DNA from: Candidatus Aminicenantota bacterium
GTDB lineage: Bacteria; Acidobacteriota; Aminicenantia; Aminicenantales; Aminicenantaceae
Assembly (NCBI GenBank): GCA_016927475.1
Contig: JAFGMO010000083.1
Coordinates: 20,642 to 84,641 of the forward strand
DNA length: 64,000 bases
Reading direction: 5' to 3'
The position numbers and the translations under genes are program-made. Of the stretch, positions 1 to 7,997 are shown in pieces. How positions within the stretch are numbered: the stretch's first letter is position 1; each line of letters begins with the position of its first letter. The notes below the pieces were generated by a model, which worked only from the letters and a program-made list of their open reading frames with translations, made no database searches and was not told the DNA's origin.

Positions 1-815
1 ATCTTATTGACCTAGCCCTTAGTGAAGAGCCTCAATTCCAGATTCCGCAAACCTTTTCCCTGACGGCTATCCCGTATCCCCAGGGAGACAGAAATGTTTT
101 GCTGCTGGCCGAAGCGGACAGGGGGAAGCTGGAGCAGGTTTTGTTTCACGGATCGGAAGTGTATACGCTTGTTTTCGATGGGCTTGACAATCTTGTCTAT
201 TCGACACGGGGAGAAGCCAAGCTGCCTAATCTTCCGGATAGTCGATTCCGTTTCGGAATATTCGTTCCTCTCAATCCCGGTCTTTACAAATGCCGGATCA
301 TTTTCAGAAACAAGACGACGGGCGCAGCAGCCGTAGCCGGTTGCTCGGTAGCTCTTCCCTCAACCGAAGGGGCCAAGCTGACGCTTTTTGCTCCCCTGCT
401 TTTTGTTCCCGGCCAGCGGGGGAAATTCCTGGATATTCCTTCGGAGAAAAAAGGTGTCGGGATTTTCGGACTCGAAAATATCCTTCCGGAAATGTTTTCC
501 GAATACGTGCCTGTTGTTGAGGGTGTGAAACGGGGAACGGAGAAGGTTTATGCCTTGGTCAGGATATCAATTGGTGATATTCCCGATCCGGAAATAGATT
601 TATCCGCTTACCTGGCCGATATGGATGCGGGGATGAGGCTGGCGGTTGATGCCGTTGTTCTAGGAGCCGTTCCAGAGAACGAACATACGGATATCCTTTT
701 AGTGGAAATTTCCTGTCCGGAACTGGCTCCCGGAAAATATGATATTATTCTCAAGGCTGAGGAAAACTCCACCAAGACAGCTTCGGAAGCCCAATCGGCC
801 CTTTTTGTGAAATAA
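1..815 (+). CDS. C-terminal part of an unrecognised protein
   Basis: The frame is open from base 3 to the TAA at 813-815, so this is the last 270 or so residues of a gene that begins outside the window. The visible part is rich in beta-strand-like segments with short charged loops. It shows no membrane helix, cysteine cluster or catalytic motif that I recognise. The style resembles the C-terminal half of the long VWA-domain (VWFA-related) proteins common in Acidobacteria-like genomes, but the VWA domain itself would lie upstream and is not seen. That resemblance is a guess; treat the function as unknown. The next gene, mutM, has its own promoter in the 59-base gap, so the two need not be co-transcribed. 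Confidence 0.75.
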   Translation, partial: LIDLALSEEPQFQIPQTFSLTAIPYPQGDRNVLLLAEADRGKLEQVLFHGSEVYTLVFDGLDNLVYSTRGEAKLPNLPDSRFRFGIFVPLNPGLYKCRIIFRNKTTGAAAVAGCSVALPSTEGAKLTLFAPLLFVPGQRGKFLDIPSEKKGVGIFGLENILPEMFSEYVPVVEGVKRGTEKVYALVRISIGDIPDPEIDLSAYLADMDAGMRLAVDAVVLGAVPENEHTDILLVEISCPELAPGKYDIILKAEENSTKTASEAQSALFVK

Positions 816-839
816 AAGAAACCTTACGCTCATTACCCA

Positions 840-868
840 TTGCCCGCTGACGGCTGCCGCGCTACAAT
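840..868 (+). promoter_or_regulatory. sigma-70-type promoter of mutM, apparently leaderless
   Basis: A TTGCCC box (840-845), a 17-base spacer and TACAAT (863-868) form a good sigma-70-type promoter. The mutM ATG is at 875, so a start site about 7 bases past the -10 box falls on or next to the start codon. No Shine-Dalgarno sequence could then be in the mRNA. Confidence 0.6.
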
Positions 869-874
869 CATTTT

Positions 875-1714
875 ATGCCCGAGCTGCCCGAAGTGGAAAC
901 CATCGTCCGCGGTCTGCGGCGCCGCATTATAGGGCGGACCATCTCCTCCTGCCGGGTGATCGAAACCCGCATTTTAAGAAAAACCGGGATTCATAACCTG
1001 GAAAAACTTACAGGGTGTAAGGTGACCGCCGTAGAACGTAGGGGCAAGCTGATTCTTGTCCATCTTTCCGGCGGACTATCGCTTGTTTTTCACCTCAAGA
1101 TGACGGGCCAAATGTTGTTGGCCCTTCCACAAGAACCCCGGGATAAGCACACGCACTTTCTTATCAATTTTCGAATGATGGATGCTGAGCTGAGGTTCCG
1201 GGATGTGCGGAAATTCGGTTTTATTTGCTGTCTTGAAACTTCAAAGATTTTTACTGAAGAGCCGCTTAAAAACCTGGGGCCGGAACCTTTGGACCTCGAA
1301 TATGGCGCTTTTAGTGAACTTTTTGTCGGAAGGAAGGGGAGACTCAAATCCCTTCTCCTCAACCAGGCATTTCTGGCCGGAATCGGGAATATTTATGCCG
1401 ATGAAATACTTTTTCAGGCAGGACTTAATCCACTTTCTCCGGGATCTTCCTTGTCGGAGAAGGAAATATTCCGCTTGTGGCAGGCTATGCGGACCGTGCT
1501 GCATGAGGCCATCAAAAAGAAAGGTTCGTCTCTTAGGGATTACAGGGATGCTGAAGGAAGGAAGGGAAATTTTCAGCATTTACACAAGGTATACGGCCGG
1601 GAGTCCCTTCCCTGTCCCGGTTGTGGGACTCACATTCAACGGATTAGAATCGGAGGACGGAGCAGTTTTTTCTGCCCTCAATGCCAAAGAAGGATTTCCC
1701 GGAGCTCTTCATAA
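875..1714 (+). CDS. mutM: formamidopyrimidine-DNA glycosylase (Fpg/MutM)
   Basis: Bifunctional base-excision-repair enzyme that removes oxidised purines such as 8-oxoguanine and nicks the abasic site. The start is fixed by the chemistry of the family: the protein begins M-PELPEVET, where Pro2 becomes the catalytic N-terminal residue once Met is removed and Glu3 and Glu6 follow. The central helix-two-turn-helix region contains the conserved GIGNIYADE stretch (around residues 169-177). The C-terminus carries the zinc finger CPGC ... CPQC with a following basic tail. At 279 residues it has normal length. It stands alone between an unrelated gene and the redox cluster. The promoter leaves little or no 5' leader, as is also the case for nth at 17113. 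Confidence 0.95.
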   Translation: MPELPEVETIVRGLRRRIIGRTISSCRVIETRILRKTGIHNLEKLTGCKVTAVERRGKLILVHLSGGLSLVFHLKMTGQMLLALPQEPRDKHTHFLINFRMMDAELRFRDVRKFGFICCLETSKIFTEEPLKNLGPEPLDLEYGAFSELFVGRKGRLKSLLLNQAFLAGIGNIYADEILFQAGLNPLSPGSSLSEKEIFRLWQAMRTVLHEAIKKKGSSLRDYRDAEGRKGNFQHLHKVYGRESLPCPGCGTHIQRIRIGGRSSFFCPQCQRRISRSSS

Positions 1715-1739
1715 TCCAGATTCGTGCGATGGCCGGTTC

Positions 1740-1768
1740 TTGTGAAAGGTCAATGGTTCCTTTATAAT
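1740..1768 (+). promoter_or_regulatory. sigma-70-type promoter of the redox cluster
   Basis: TTGTGA (1740-1745), 17 bases, TATAAT (1763-1768). It lies 45 bases before the desulforedoxin-like gene, which also has a strong AAAGGAGG ribosome site at about 1798. Confidence 0.65.
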
Positions 1769-1812
1769 AGAAAACCTCTGGAATTTTTCCGGATTAAAGG
1801 AGGTGTTTTCGT

Positions 1813-1938
1813 ATGGCTCAAGAAGGAAAAACATACGTTTGTAAAGTCTGCGGGCAGGAAGTCAAAGTCACGAAGGAAGGTGTGGGCACGCTCGTTTGCT
1901 GTAATCAGCCTATGGAATTGAAGGAAGAAAAAAAATAG
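1813..1938 (+). CDS. desulforedoxin-like iron-binding miniprotein
   Basis: A 41-residue protein with the desulforedoxin pattern: Cys10-x2-Cys13 near the start and the adjacent pair Cys29-Cys30 followed by N-Q-P-M-E. This is the Fe(Cys)4 site known from desulforedoxin and from the N-terminal domain of desulfoferrodoxin. No superoxide-reductase domain follows. A strong ribosome site (AAAGGAGG) lies 8 bases before the ATG, and the gene is 13 bases from the ferritin-like gene, so the two are surely co-transcribed. A similar domain ends the H1-like protein at 9221. The likely role is electron transfer or iron handling in oxygen defence; the partner is unknown. Confidence 0.85.
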   Translation: MAQEGKTYVCKVCGQEVKVTKEGVGTLVCCNQPMELKEEKK

Positions 1939-1951
1939 GAGTACGATAGCG

Positions 1952-2413
1952 ATGAAAGAAATTATTTTCAAGGATTTCGATGCTGTTGTTCAGTTTGCCA
2001 TCGGAAGGGAGGAAAAAGCTATTCAGGCTTATGGAAAGCTGATGAATGTGGCCCGGACCCCGGGAATAAAAAAGCTGCTGCAGGAACTTCAAGACGAAGA
2101 GAAAAACCATAAAAAACTTCTTCAAGATTTGGGAGAGAAAAAGTTCGATCCGGGAGATATCCAGGAAGTTGCCGATATGAAAATCACCGACTACGTGGAA
2201 GATGTTGAACCCGGAGAGGATATGAATTTTCAGGAGCTTTTGATTTTCGCTGCGAAAAAAGAGCAGAAAGCGGTTGAATTATACTCCGGATTAGCCGAAA
2301 GAGTAAAATCCGAGGAATTAATAAAAACGTTCAACTTTCTGGTGCAGCAGGAGAAAACCCACAAACTCAAGCTGGAAGAGGAGTATGAGAAGCATGTACT
2401 GGAAGGCTACTAG
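1952..2413 (+). CDS. ferritin-like di-iron protein (rubrerythrin family, no rubredoxin domain)
   Basis: A 153-residue, all-helical protein. Two halves each carry Glu-rich helices typical of ferritin-like di-iron proteins: E-E-K-A-I-Q-A-Y and D-E-E-K-N-H-K in the first, K-K-E-Q-K-A-V-E-L-Y and Q-Q-E-K-T-H-K in the second. These are the ExxH-type ligand helices of the rubrerythrin/COG1633 group. It lacks the C-terminal rubredoxin domain, but a separate rubredoxin gene follows at 2701. A role in peroxide reduction or iron oxidation, fed by the neighbouring rubredoxin and reductase, is a reasonable inference. The stop codon touches the left end of a repeat element at 2413. Confidence 0.85.
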   Translation: MKEIIFKDFDAVVQFAIGREEKAIQAYGKLMNVARTPGIKKLLQELQDEEKNHKKLLQDLGEKKFDPGDIQEVADMKITDYVEDVEPGEDMNFQELLIFAAKKEQKAVELYSGLAERVKSEELIKTFNFLVQQEKTHKLKLEEEYEKHVLEGY

Positions 2414-2679
2414 GTTGGGTTTGTTCATAAAAAATGCCGACACAAATAAAAAATGTTGATGTTTCAATGTTACTTGCCAAAAATGGTGCTATAGAATTGA
2501 ATAACAAGCGGGCCGGCGGATGATGGTTGTTTTGGATTCAATATCGGCATTTTTTACCCTGCGGGCGCACCGAGTATCACCGCATCTGCTTCGTTGCGGC
2601 GCACTCGCGGTGCCGAGCACAGCTTCGTACGCCGATGCCTTGCATCTACGGCAATATCGATTCGTGAACAAATCCAACC
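2413..2679. repeat. intergenic element with 15-base inverted terminal repeats
   Basis: The ends 2413-2427 and 2665-2679 are inverted copies of one another with 14 of 15 bases matching. Inside, 2429-2440 and 2544-2555 form a second, exact 12-base inverted repeat. The right half (about 2560-2650) is visibly richer in GC than its flanks. No transposase or convincing reading frame is inside. It separates the ferritin-like gene from rubredoxin and looks like a small non-autonomous mobile element or a genomic repeat family. No clear target-site duplication was seen. Confidence 0.6.
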
Positions 2680-2700
2680 ATTATCTAATAGGAGAAAAAA

Positions 2701-2862
2701 ATGGAAAAATGGGAATGTACAGCCTGTGGTTATATTTATGACCCGGAAATTGGTGATCCTGAAAACGGGATCGAACCGGGCACGCCCTTTGAAGATCTGC
2801 CTGAAAACTGGGTTTGTCCCCAGTGCGGCGTCGGAAAAGAATTTTTTCAGAAACAAACCTGA
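2701..2862 (+). CDS. rubredoxin
   Basis: A 53-residue protein with the two rubredoxin knuckles, C-T-A-C-G-Y (Cys6, Cys9) and C-P-Q-C-G (Cys39, Cys42), and the conserved Y-I-Y-D-P, F-E-D-L-P and W-V-C-P segments. It binds one Fe(Cys)4 and passes single electrons. The start ATG is preceded by AGGAG (2690-2694). The next gene, 18 bases downstream, is a flavoprotein of the rubredoxin-reductase type, so the pair probably carries electrons from NAD(P)H to rubrerythrin-like or flavodiiron acceptors. Confidence 0.97.
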   Translation: MEKWECTACGYIYDPEIGDPENGIEPGTPFEDLPENWVCPQCGVGKEFFQKQT

Positions 2863-2880
2863 TAAAAAGGGGATTTGTTT

Positions 2881-4083
2881 ATGCGTGTTGTTATTGCCGG
2901 TAATGGTCTGGCGGGGATTATCACTGCCAAAACGATAAGGGAACAAAATCCGGATGTCTCCATCGAAATTTTTGCTGATGAGAAATATCATTATTATCCC
3001 CGGCCGAACCTCATAGAGTATGTTGCCGGGAACATTTCCTATGCGCGCCTCTTTGCTTTTAAAGAAGACTGGTACCGAGAAAAGAATATTAACGTACATC
3101 TAAACGTTCCCATTAAGGGGATCGCTGCGGATAAGAACAAGGTTTATCCGGCTTCTGGTAAAGAAGAACCGTTTGACGCTCTTTTGCTGGCCACGGGAGC
3201 CCATTGTTTCCTGCCCCCTTTTAAAGGAGCGGATAAAAAGGGGCTTTTTACTCTGCGTACCCTGGAAGATGCTGAAAAGCTCATCGCCTATGCCAAGGAA
3301 CATACGAAAGTTGTGATTGTCGGCGGAGGATTGCTGGGATTGGAGATTGCCCGTGCCCTTAAAACACGAGGGGCCGAAGTCCGTGTTGTTGAATATTTTT
3401 CTCACCTGCTGCCCCGCCAGCTTGATGAGCCGGCCGCATCTCTTCTTGAAGATCTGATAGAGGAAATGGGCATTAAAGTCCATCTCGGCAAAAGTACGGA
3501 AGAAATCCTGGGCCGGGAGAGTGTTTCCGGCTTGAGATTCAAGGACGGCTCCCGCTTTGAAGCGGAAACGGTGATTGTTGCCGCCGGCATTCGTTCGAAT
3601 ATCGCCCTCCCGCGTGAAGCGGGAATCGAGGTGGATAAAGGTATTGTCGTGGATGATTTTCTTCAAACCAACCGGTCCCGGATTTATGCTGCCGGAGACA
3701 TCGCCCAGCATAAGGGACGGCTTTACGGAATCATCCCCGCTACCTTCGAACAGGCCCGGATTGCCGCCGTAAATATCCTGGGGGGGAAAACAAAATACGA
3801 TAAGACCGTTCCTTCGAACACGCTCAAGGTTGTCGGTCTCGATGTGACATCCATCGGCCTGGTATCTCCCGAAGAGCCCGGTTACGAAGAGTTCAGGAAA
3901 ACAGACAGGGAAAAAGGCATCTACAAAAAAATCGTCATCCGGGACGATATTGTCGCGGGAGCCATTTGGATCGGCACTAAAAAAGGAGTTGCCGAGATCA
4001 GCCGCTGCATCACGCAGAAGATTAAAGTGAAAAAAAACAAAGAATCCCTTTTGGAAGAAGATTTCGATTTTTCAACATTATGA
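2881..4083 (+). CDS. FAD-dependent NAD(P)H:rubredoxin oxidoreductase-like protein
   Basis: A 400-residue pyridine-nucleotide-disulphide-type flavoprotein. An N-terminal FAD-binding Rossmann motif (A-G-N-G-L-A-G, residues 6-12), a central NAD(P)H-binding motif (I-V-G-G-G-L-L-G-L-E) and the late FAD motif (Y-A-A-G-D-I-A) are all present. There is no redox-active CxxC, which separates it from thioredoxin reductases and fits rubredoxin or nitrite-reductase-like NAD(P)H oxidoreductases. The position straight after rubredoxin supports the first choice. I take ATG 2881; a TTG two codons upstream is less likely. Its TGA overlaps the ATG of the porin gene by four bases. Confidence 0.85.
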   Translation: MRVVIAGNGLAGIITAKTIREQNPDVSIEIFADEKYHYYPRPNLIEYVAGNISYARLFAFKEDWYREKNINVHLNVPIKGIAADKNKVYPASGKEEPFDALLLATGAHCFLPPFKGADKKGLFTLRTLEDAEKLIAYAKEHTKVVIVGGGLLGLEIARALKTRGAEVRVVEYFSHLLPRQLDEPAASLLEDLIEEMGIKVHLGKSTEEILGRESVSGLRFKDGSRFEAETVIVAAGIRSNIALPREAGIEVDKGIVVDDFLQTNRSRIYAAGDIAQHKGRLYGIIPATFEQARIAAVNILGGKTKYDKTVPSNTLKVVGLDVTSIGLVSPEEPGYEEFRKTDREKGIYKKIVIRDDIVAGAIWIGTKKGVAEISRCITQKIKVKKNKESLLEEDFDFSTL

Positions 4084-5090
4084 AAAGCAAAACGAGAGTT
4101 TTTTCTGTTTTGATCCTGGCCTTGGTTCCTTTTTTATCCGCACAGGTCCGGGTCAACGGTTATCTGTCTTTCAATTACCTTAAAGGCCAAGAGGATGCCG
4201 TCGATTCCGGCGGGACGTTCCGTGATTCCCGGGCCGGGCTTATTTTTTCGGGCGAGCTTTTAGAGCAACGGATAACGTATGCGGCCGAAGCTTCGGTCTC
4301 CGCTGAAGGAGATGTCTCGCTTATTCAGGCTCTATCGGCATTCAATCTGGCTGATTATTTCCACCTTAAAATGGGGCTTTATGTCGTTCCTTTCGGGATC
4401 TACAATACGGCCCATCGACCCCATCAGACCATGTTTGTTCAGCCGCCTCTTGTCATGGAATTTGTAATGCCTGACAGGTGGCGTGATATCGGTGTTCTTA
4501 TGGAGGGAAAATACCGGGGGATTATCTATTCTGCTTATATCGGGAACGGTTTGGCCGAAGAGTCTTCTCTGGCCGACGGCCAGCAGTTCACGGATAATAA
4601 TAAAAACAAAGCTTTGGGGGGGAAAATCGGGATTTCCGTTGGTCAGGGATTCCAGGCTGCTTATTCTCATTACCGGGGAAAATATGACAAAAACAATGCC
4701 CGCTCCATTTCACTCCAAGGGATAGATCTTTCATGGGTTGCGGAAACCTTTGTCTTAAGGGGCGAGTATATTCGGGGACGGCTGGAAAATCCCGAAGGTT
4801 TTTCCAAAGCGGAAGTTGATGGTTATTATGTCAACCTTTCCTTTGAACTTTGGGGAATAAGACCAGTGCTTGGTTATCAGGGTTTGGAATACAAAGATGA
4901 TTATCACGGCCCGGGTTTTTCCTCAGGACTGGGAGAAGGAATCGAGGTTTCACGTTCACGCTGGGTTTTGGGTGCAATCTATATTCCCGCTGAAAATGTT
5001 CTTTTGAAAGTGGAGTATGATTTCAACCGGACAAAGGGGACCGACCTTAAGGATAATATTTTTTCGGTGCAGGTTGGGCTCAGCTTTTAG
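4080..5090 (+). CDS. porin-like outer-membrane beta-barrel protein
   Basis: A 336-residue protein starting with a clear signal peptide (basic residues, then a hydrophobic core, cut near L-S-A-Q). The mature part alternates hydrophobic and polar residues, has many aromatic girdle residues and ends in V-G-L-S-F, a typical terminal barrel strand. The stretch with P-F-G-I-Y-N and the R-W-R-D-I-G-V segment recall phosphate-selective-porin-like (OprO/OprP) barrels. The substrate is unknown. Its start overlaps the reductase stop (ATGA), so it is translated with the redox cluster, an unexpected pairing. Confidence 0.75.
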   Translation: MKSKTRVFSVLILALVPFLSAQVRVNGYLSFNYLKGQEDAVDSGGTFRDSRAGLIFSGELLEQRITYAAEASVSAEGDVSLIQALSAFNLADYFHLKMGLYVVPFGIYNTAHRPHQTMFVQPPLVMEFVMPDRWRDIGVLMEGKYRGIIYSAYIGNGLAEESSLADGQQFTDNNKNKALGGKIGISVGQGFQAAYSHYRGKYDKNNARSISLQGIDLSWVAETFVLRGEYIRGRLENPEGFSKAEVDGYYVNLSFELWGIRPVLGYQGLEYKDDYHGPGFSSGLGEGIEVSRSRWVLGAIYIPAENVLLKVEYDFNRTKGTDLKDNIFSVQVGLSF

Positions 5091-5091
5091 C

Positions 5092-5270
5092 CTCCTGTAC
5101 TATTACCTAGAAAATAAAAAAAGTCATCACCCGGTTCATCCGGGTGATCCAGGATTTTAGGCAATAATTTTCATCGTTCGTGGGTGCGCCTGCGCATGAA
5201 AAATTCATAAATTCGGCCGTTCTTTTTCTTGTCTTTGTCACCCCGGCCGAATTTATGAATAGTACAGGAG
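5092..5270. repeat. repeat family B, copy 1, with inverted terminal repeats
   Basis: Its ends, 5092-5104 and 5258-5270, are a perfect 13-base inverted repeat (CTCCTGTACTATT and its complement). A 113-base core at 5101-5213 recurs in inverted orientation at 32912-33024 without gaps and with a minority of mismatches. Within this copy, 5203-5219 and 5244-5260 form a further 17-base inverted repeat, so the whole unit could fold into a branched hairpin. It contains no gene and sits between the convergent 4080-5090 and fba genes. Confidence 0.7.
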
Positions 5271-5280
5271 TAGGCGTTAT

Positions 5281-6333
5281 TCAGGCGATTGTCACTTCCC
5301 GGCAAAGATAAACATCCTGGATGGCATTGAGTAGGGATACACCTTCCTTCATCGGTTTTTGGAAGGCTTTCCGTCCCGAGATAAGGCCCATGCCACCCGC
5401 TCTTTTGTTGATAACGGCCGTCCTGACGGCCTGGGCCATGTCGCCCTCCCCAGAGGAAGCGCCACCTGAATTGATGAGGCCGACCCTTCCCATGTAACAG
5501 TTGATAACTTGGTAGCGGGTCAAATCAACCGGGTGAGACGATGTCAGTTCGCTGTAGACCTTATCATGTGTTTTTCCGAATTTGAGTGCCGTAAACCCAT
5601 GGTTGGTGGTAGGCTGCTTTTGTTTGACGATATCGGCTTCGATGGTAACGGCAAGATGGTTGGCCTGCCCGGTCAGGTCGGCGGCCGTGTGAAAGTCCTC
5701 TTTTTCCGTTTTGAAGGCCGGATTTCTGAGATATGCCCAGAGTATGGTAGCCATTCCCAGGGAGTGGGCATAACGGAAAGCCTCGGATATCTCTTGGATT
5801 TGCCTGTTGCTCTCCGTTGAACCGAAATAAACCGTTGCTCCTACGGCTGCCGCACCCAATTCAAAGGCCTGGTCTACGGAAGCAAAGAGTATTTGGTCAT
5901 AAGTATTCGGATATGACAGAAGCTCGTTATGGTTGATTTTCAGAATGAAGGGAATTTTGTGGGCGAATTTCCTGGCGATGGCGCCAAGAACACCCAGCGT
6001 GGAGGCGACTCCATTACAGCCGCCCTCAATGGCCAAACGGACTATGTTTTCCGGATCGAAATATGCGGGATTGGGTGCGAAGGAAGCCCCGGCGCTGTGT
6101 TCGATTCCCTGGTCAACGGGGAGGATAGAGAGGTAACCGGTTCCTGCCAGCCTTCCATGGCCGAAAAGCGCCTGCAGATTGCGCAGAACACGGGCGCTGC
6201 GGTCCGAAGAAAGCCAGACCCGTTCAACGAAATCAGGTCCCGGCAGGTACAGCTTATCCCGGGGGAATATACATTTATGATTGAGAAGGAAATCGGCTTC
6301 TTTCCCCAACCTTTTTTCGATTGTTTTTATCAT
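5281..6333 (-). CDS. fba: class I fructose-bisphosphate aldolase (DhnA/archaeal type)
   Basis: Cleaves fructose 1,6-bisphosphate to dihydroxyacetone phosphate and glyceraldehyde 3-phosphate through a Schiff-base lysine. The 350-residue protein matches the DhnA/archaeal-type class I family: the segment with D-Q-G-I-E-H, the I-L-K-I-N-H strand and the late [14 protein letters not shown] phosphate-binding region are visible. The frame stays open upstream to 6522, but ATG 6333 is preceded by AAGGAGAAAAAC and gives the expected N-terminus. It is divergent from purA. Confidence 0.88.
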   Translation of the reverse strand: MIKTIEKRLGKEADFLLNHKCIFPRDKLYLPGPDFVERVWLSSDRSARVLRNLQALFGHGRLAGTGYLSILPVDQGIEHSAGASFAPNPAYFDPENIVRLAIEGGCNGVASTLGVLGAIARKFAHKIPFILKINHNELLSYPNTYDQILFASVDQAFELGAAAVGATVYFGSTESNRQIQEISEAFRYAHSLGMATILWAYLRNPAFKTEKEDFHTAADLTGQANHLAVTIEADIVKQKQPTTNHGFTALKFGKTHDKVYSELTSSHPVDLTRYQVINCYMGRVGLINSGGASSGEGDMAQAVRTAVINKRAGGMGLISGRKAFQKPMKEGVSLLNAIQDVYLCREVTIA

Positions 6334-6517
6334 GTTTTTCTCCTTTATATCCCTATAATTCGGGAGGTACGGTGATTGAGGACCTGCCCGTTTTTGTAAC
6401 CTGTACCCGGTTCCTAAACATTTAAAGAGATGTCTGTTTCCACGAACAGGATTTTTGCTTACGTTTTTATTATAGAAGGAAAACCCTTTAAGAACAACTG
6501 GGAACATCAATGGGAAT

Positions 6518-6534
6518 ATCAATGACTAGTTGAT
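6518..6534. promoter_or_regulatory. inverted repeat between fba and purA, possible operator
   Basis: ATCAA-N7-TTGAT at 6518-6534, with a further ATCAA at 6506-6510. It lies 31 bases upstream of the purA -35 box in the divergent fba-purA region. A regulator-binding site is only a possibility. Confidence 0.25.
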
Positions 6535-6564
6535 GCCTCTGAAAAAATTGGGGGAATCGTGCTC

Positions 6565-6593
6565 TTGTTTTCCTGAGACGCATCTGATAAAAT
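6565..6593 (+). promoter_or_regulatory. promoter of purA-alr
   Basis: TTGTTT (6565-6570), 17 bases, TAAAAT (6588-6593). It leaves a leader of about 40 bases before the chosen purA start at 6641. Confidence 0.5.
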
Positions 6594-6640
6594 TTCATTT
6601 TTCAGCGTCCTTCAAATCTGATTATTCCAAGGAAATTAGT

Positions 6641-7981
6641 ATGTCAAATATGCTCGTTTTCGGCACGCAATGGGGTGATGAAGGCAAAGGGAAAATCGTG
6701 GACCTGATCACACCATCCTTTGACATCGTCGGCCGTTACCAGGGGGGGCACAATGCGGGGCACACAGTGTTTGTGGGCGGGAAAAAAATTGTTCTCCATC
6801 TTTTTCCCTCCGGAATCCTCCATCCGGATAAGCTTTGTGTAATCGGCAATGGTGTCGTCCTTGATCCCCGCGCTTTCATCGATGAAGCCGATGTGTTGAA
6901 GAAGCTTGGAATCGAAATTGATGGAAGGGTCATCATAAGCCGGAATGCTCATATTATCCTTCCTTATCATGGTCTTATGGAAGAAGCCTGTGAACATCGG
7001 AAAGGGGACAAGAAAATCGGAACGACTTTGCGTGGTATCGGGCCATGCTACGAAGATAAAATGGCACGCCGGGGAATCCGGGCGGGGGACCTGCTGAACG
7101 CAAATGTACTTAGAGAGAAAATAGTAAACAATATTCGGGAAAAGAATGTCTTGTTGGAGCTTTTGGGAGTCAAAAACATAAATCCCGACAAGGTTTTTGA
7201 GGATTATTCTCTTTTTGCGGAAAAACTAGAACCCCATATTCAGGACGTCTCCAGACTTCTGGATGAAAAAATGAAAGAAGGAAAGGCTCTTCTTTTAGAA
7301 GGGGCTCAAGGAACGCTGCTGGATATCGACCATGGTACTTATCCGTTTGTAACCTCTTCCAGCTCAACAGCGGGAGGAGCCTGCACCGGTCTTGGGATTT
7401 CTCCGCACAAGATTGACATTGTCATGGGAGTCGTCAAGGCCTATGTTACCAGGGTGGGAAGCGGACCTTTCCCCACGGAAATTTTCGATAACAGGGGAGC
7501 CCTTTTGGCCAACAAGGGAAATGAATTTGGAGCGACGACTGGAAGGCCGCGCCGGTGTGGTTGGTTTGACGGGTTGGCTTTTTCATATGCCTGCCGGCTG
7601 AATGGAATCGATATCGTTGCCTTGACAAAACCTGATGTGCTGGACGAACTGGATGAGATATGCGTCTGTATGGCGTACAAGTACAAGGGAGAAGTCCTAA
7701 AAAATTTCCCCACGGAAAGTTGGATTCTCCAGGATGTGGAACCCGTCTACCAGACATTTAAGGGCTGGAAAAAACAGCTGAAGTTTACCCGTCATCGAAA
7801 AGACCTCCCCGGGGCTTTTAAAGATTACATCCGGAGGCTGGAAGATATAGGCCAGACACGGGTAGGTATTGTATCCACGGGAAAGGAAAGAAGCGAAACC
7901 ATCCTTTTTGAGGATGTTCTCAAAGGGAGTATGAATCTGGAAAAAATAAAAGCTGAAATGGAGCCGGGACCATCCGCTTGA
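6641..7981 (+). CDS. purA: adenylosuccinate synthetase
   Basis: Joins IMP and aspartate using GTP to give adenylosuccinate, the first committed step to AMP. The N-terminal G-T-Q-W-G-D-E-G-K-G-K (residues 8-18) is the family P-loop. The G-R-Y-Q-G-G-H-N-A-G-H-T segment carries the catalytic histidine, and the switch region G-T-T-L-R-G-I-G-P-C-Y is present. The length is 446 residues. The frame is open further upstream, but ATG 6641 has AAGGAA in front and gives a standard N-terminus. The partner purB is at 61369-62670, far away on the other strand. The gap to alr is 16 bases, so the two are likely co-transcribed. Confidence 0.95.
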   Translation: MSNMLVFGTQWGDEGKGKIVDLITPSFDIVGRYQGGHNAGHTVFVGGKKIVLHLFPSGILHPDKLCVIGNGVVLDPRAFIDEADVLKKLGIEIDGRVIISRNAHIILPYHGLMEEACEHRKGDKKIGTTLRGIGPCYEDKMARRGIRAGDLLNANVLREKIVNNIREKNVLLELLGVKNINPDKVFEDYSLFAEKLEPHIQDVSRLLDEKMKEGKALLLEGAQGTLLDIDHGTYPFVTSSSSTAGGACTGLGISPHKIDIVMGVVKAYVTRVGSGPFPTEIFDNRGALLANKGNEFGATTGRPRRCGWFDGLAFSYACRLNGIDIVALTKPDVLDELDEICVCMAYKYKGEVLKNFPTESWILQDVEPVYQTFKGWKKQLKFTRHRKDLPGAFKDYIRRLEDIGQTRVGIVSTGKERSETILFEDVLKGSMNLEKIKAEMEPGPSA

Positions 7982-7997
7982 GGAAATTGGAATTGTG

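Noticed and set aside
2554..3099. 181-codon minus-strand frame over the repeat element and rubredoxin
   Set aside because: It overlaps rubredoxin and its reductase, whose identity is certain, and runs into repeat DNA.
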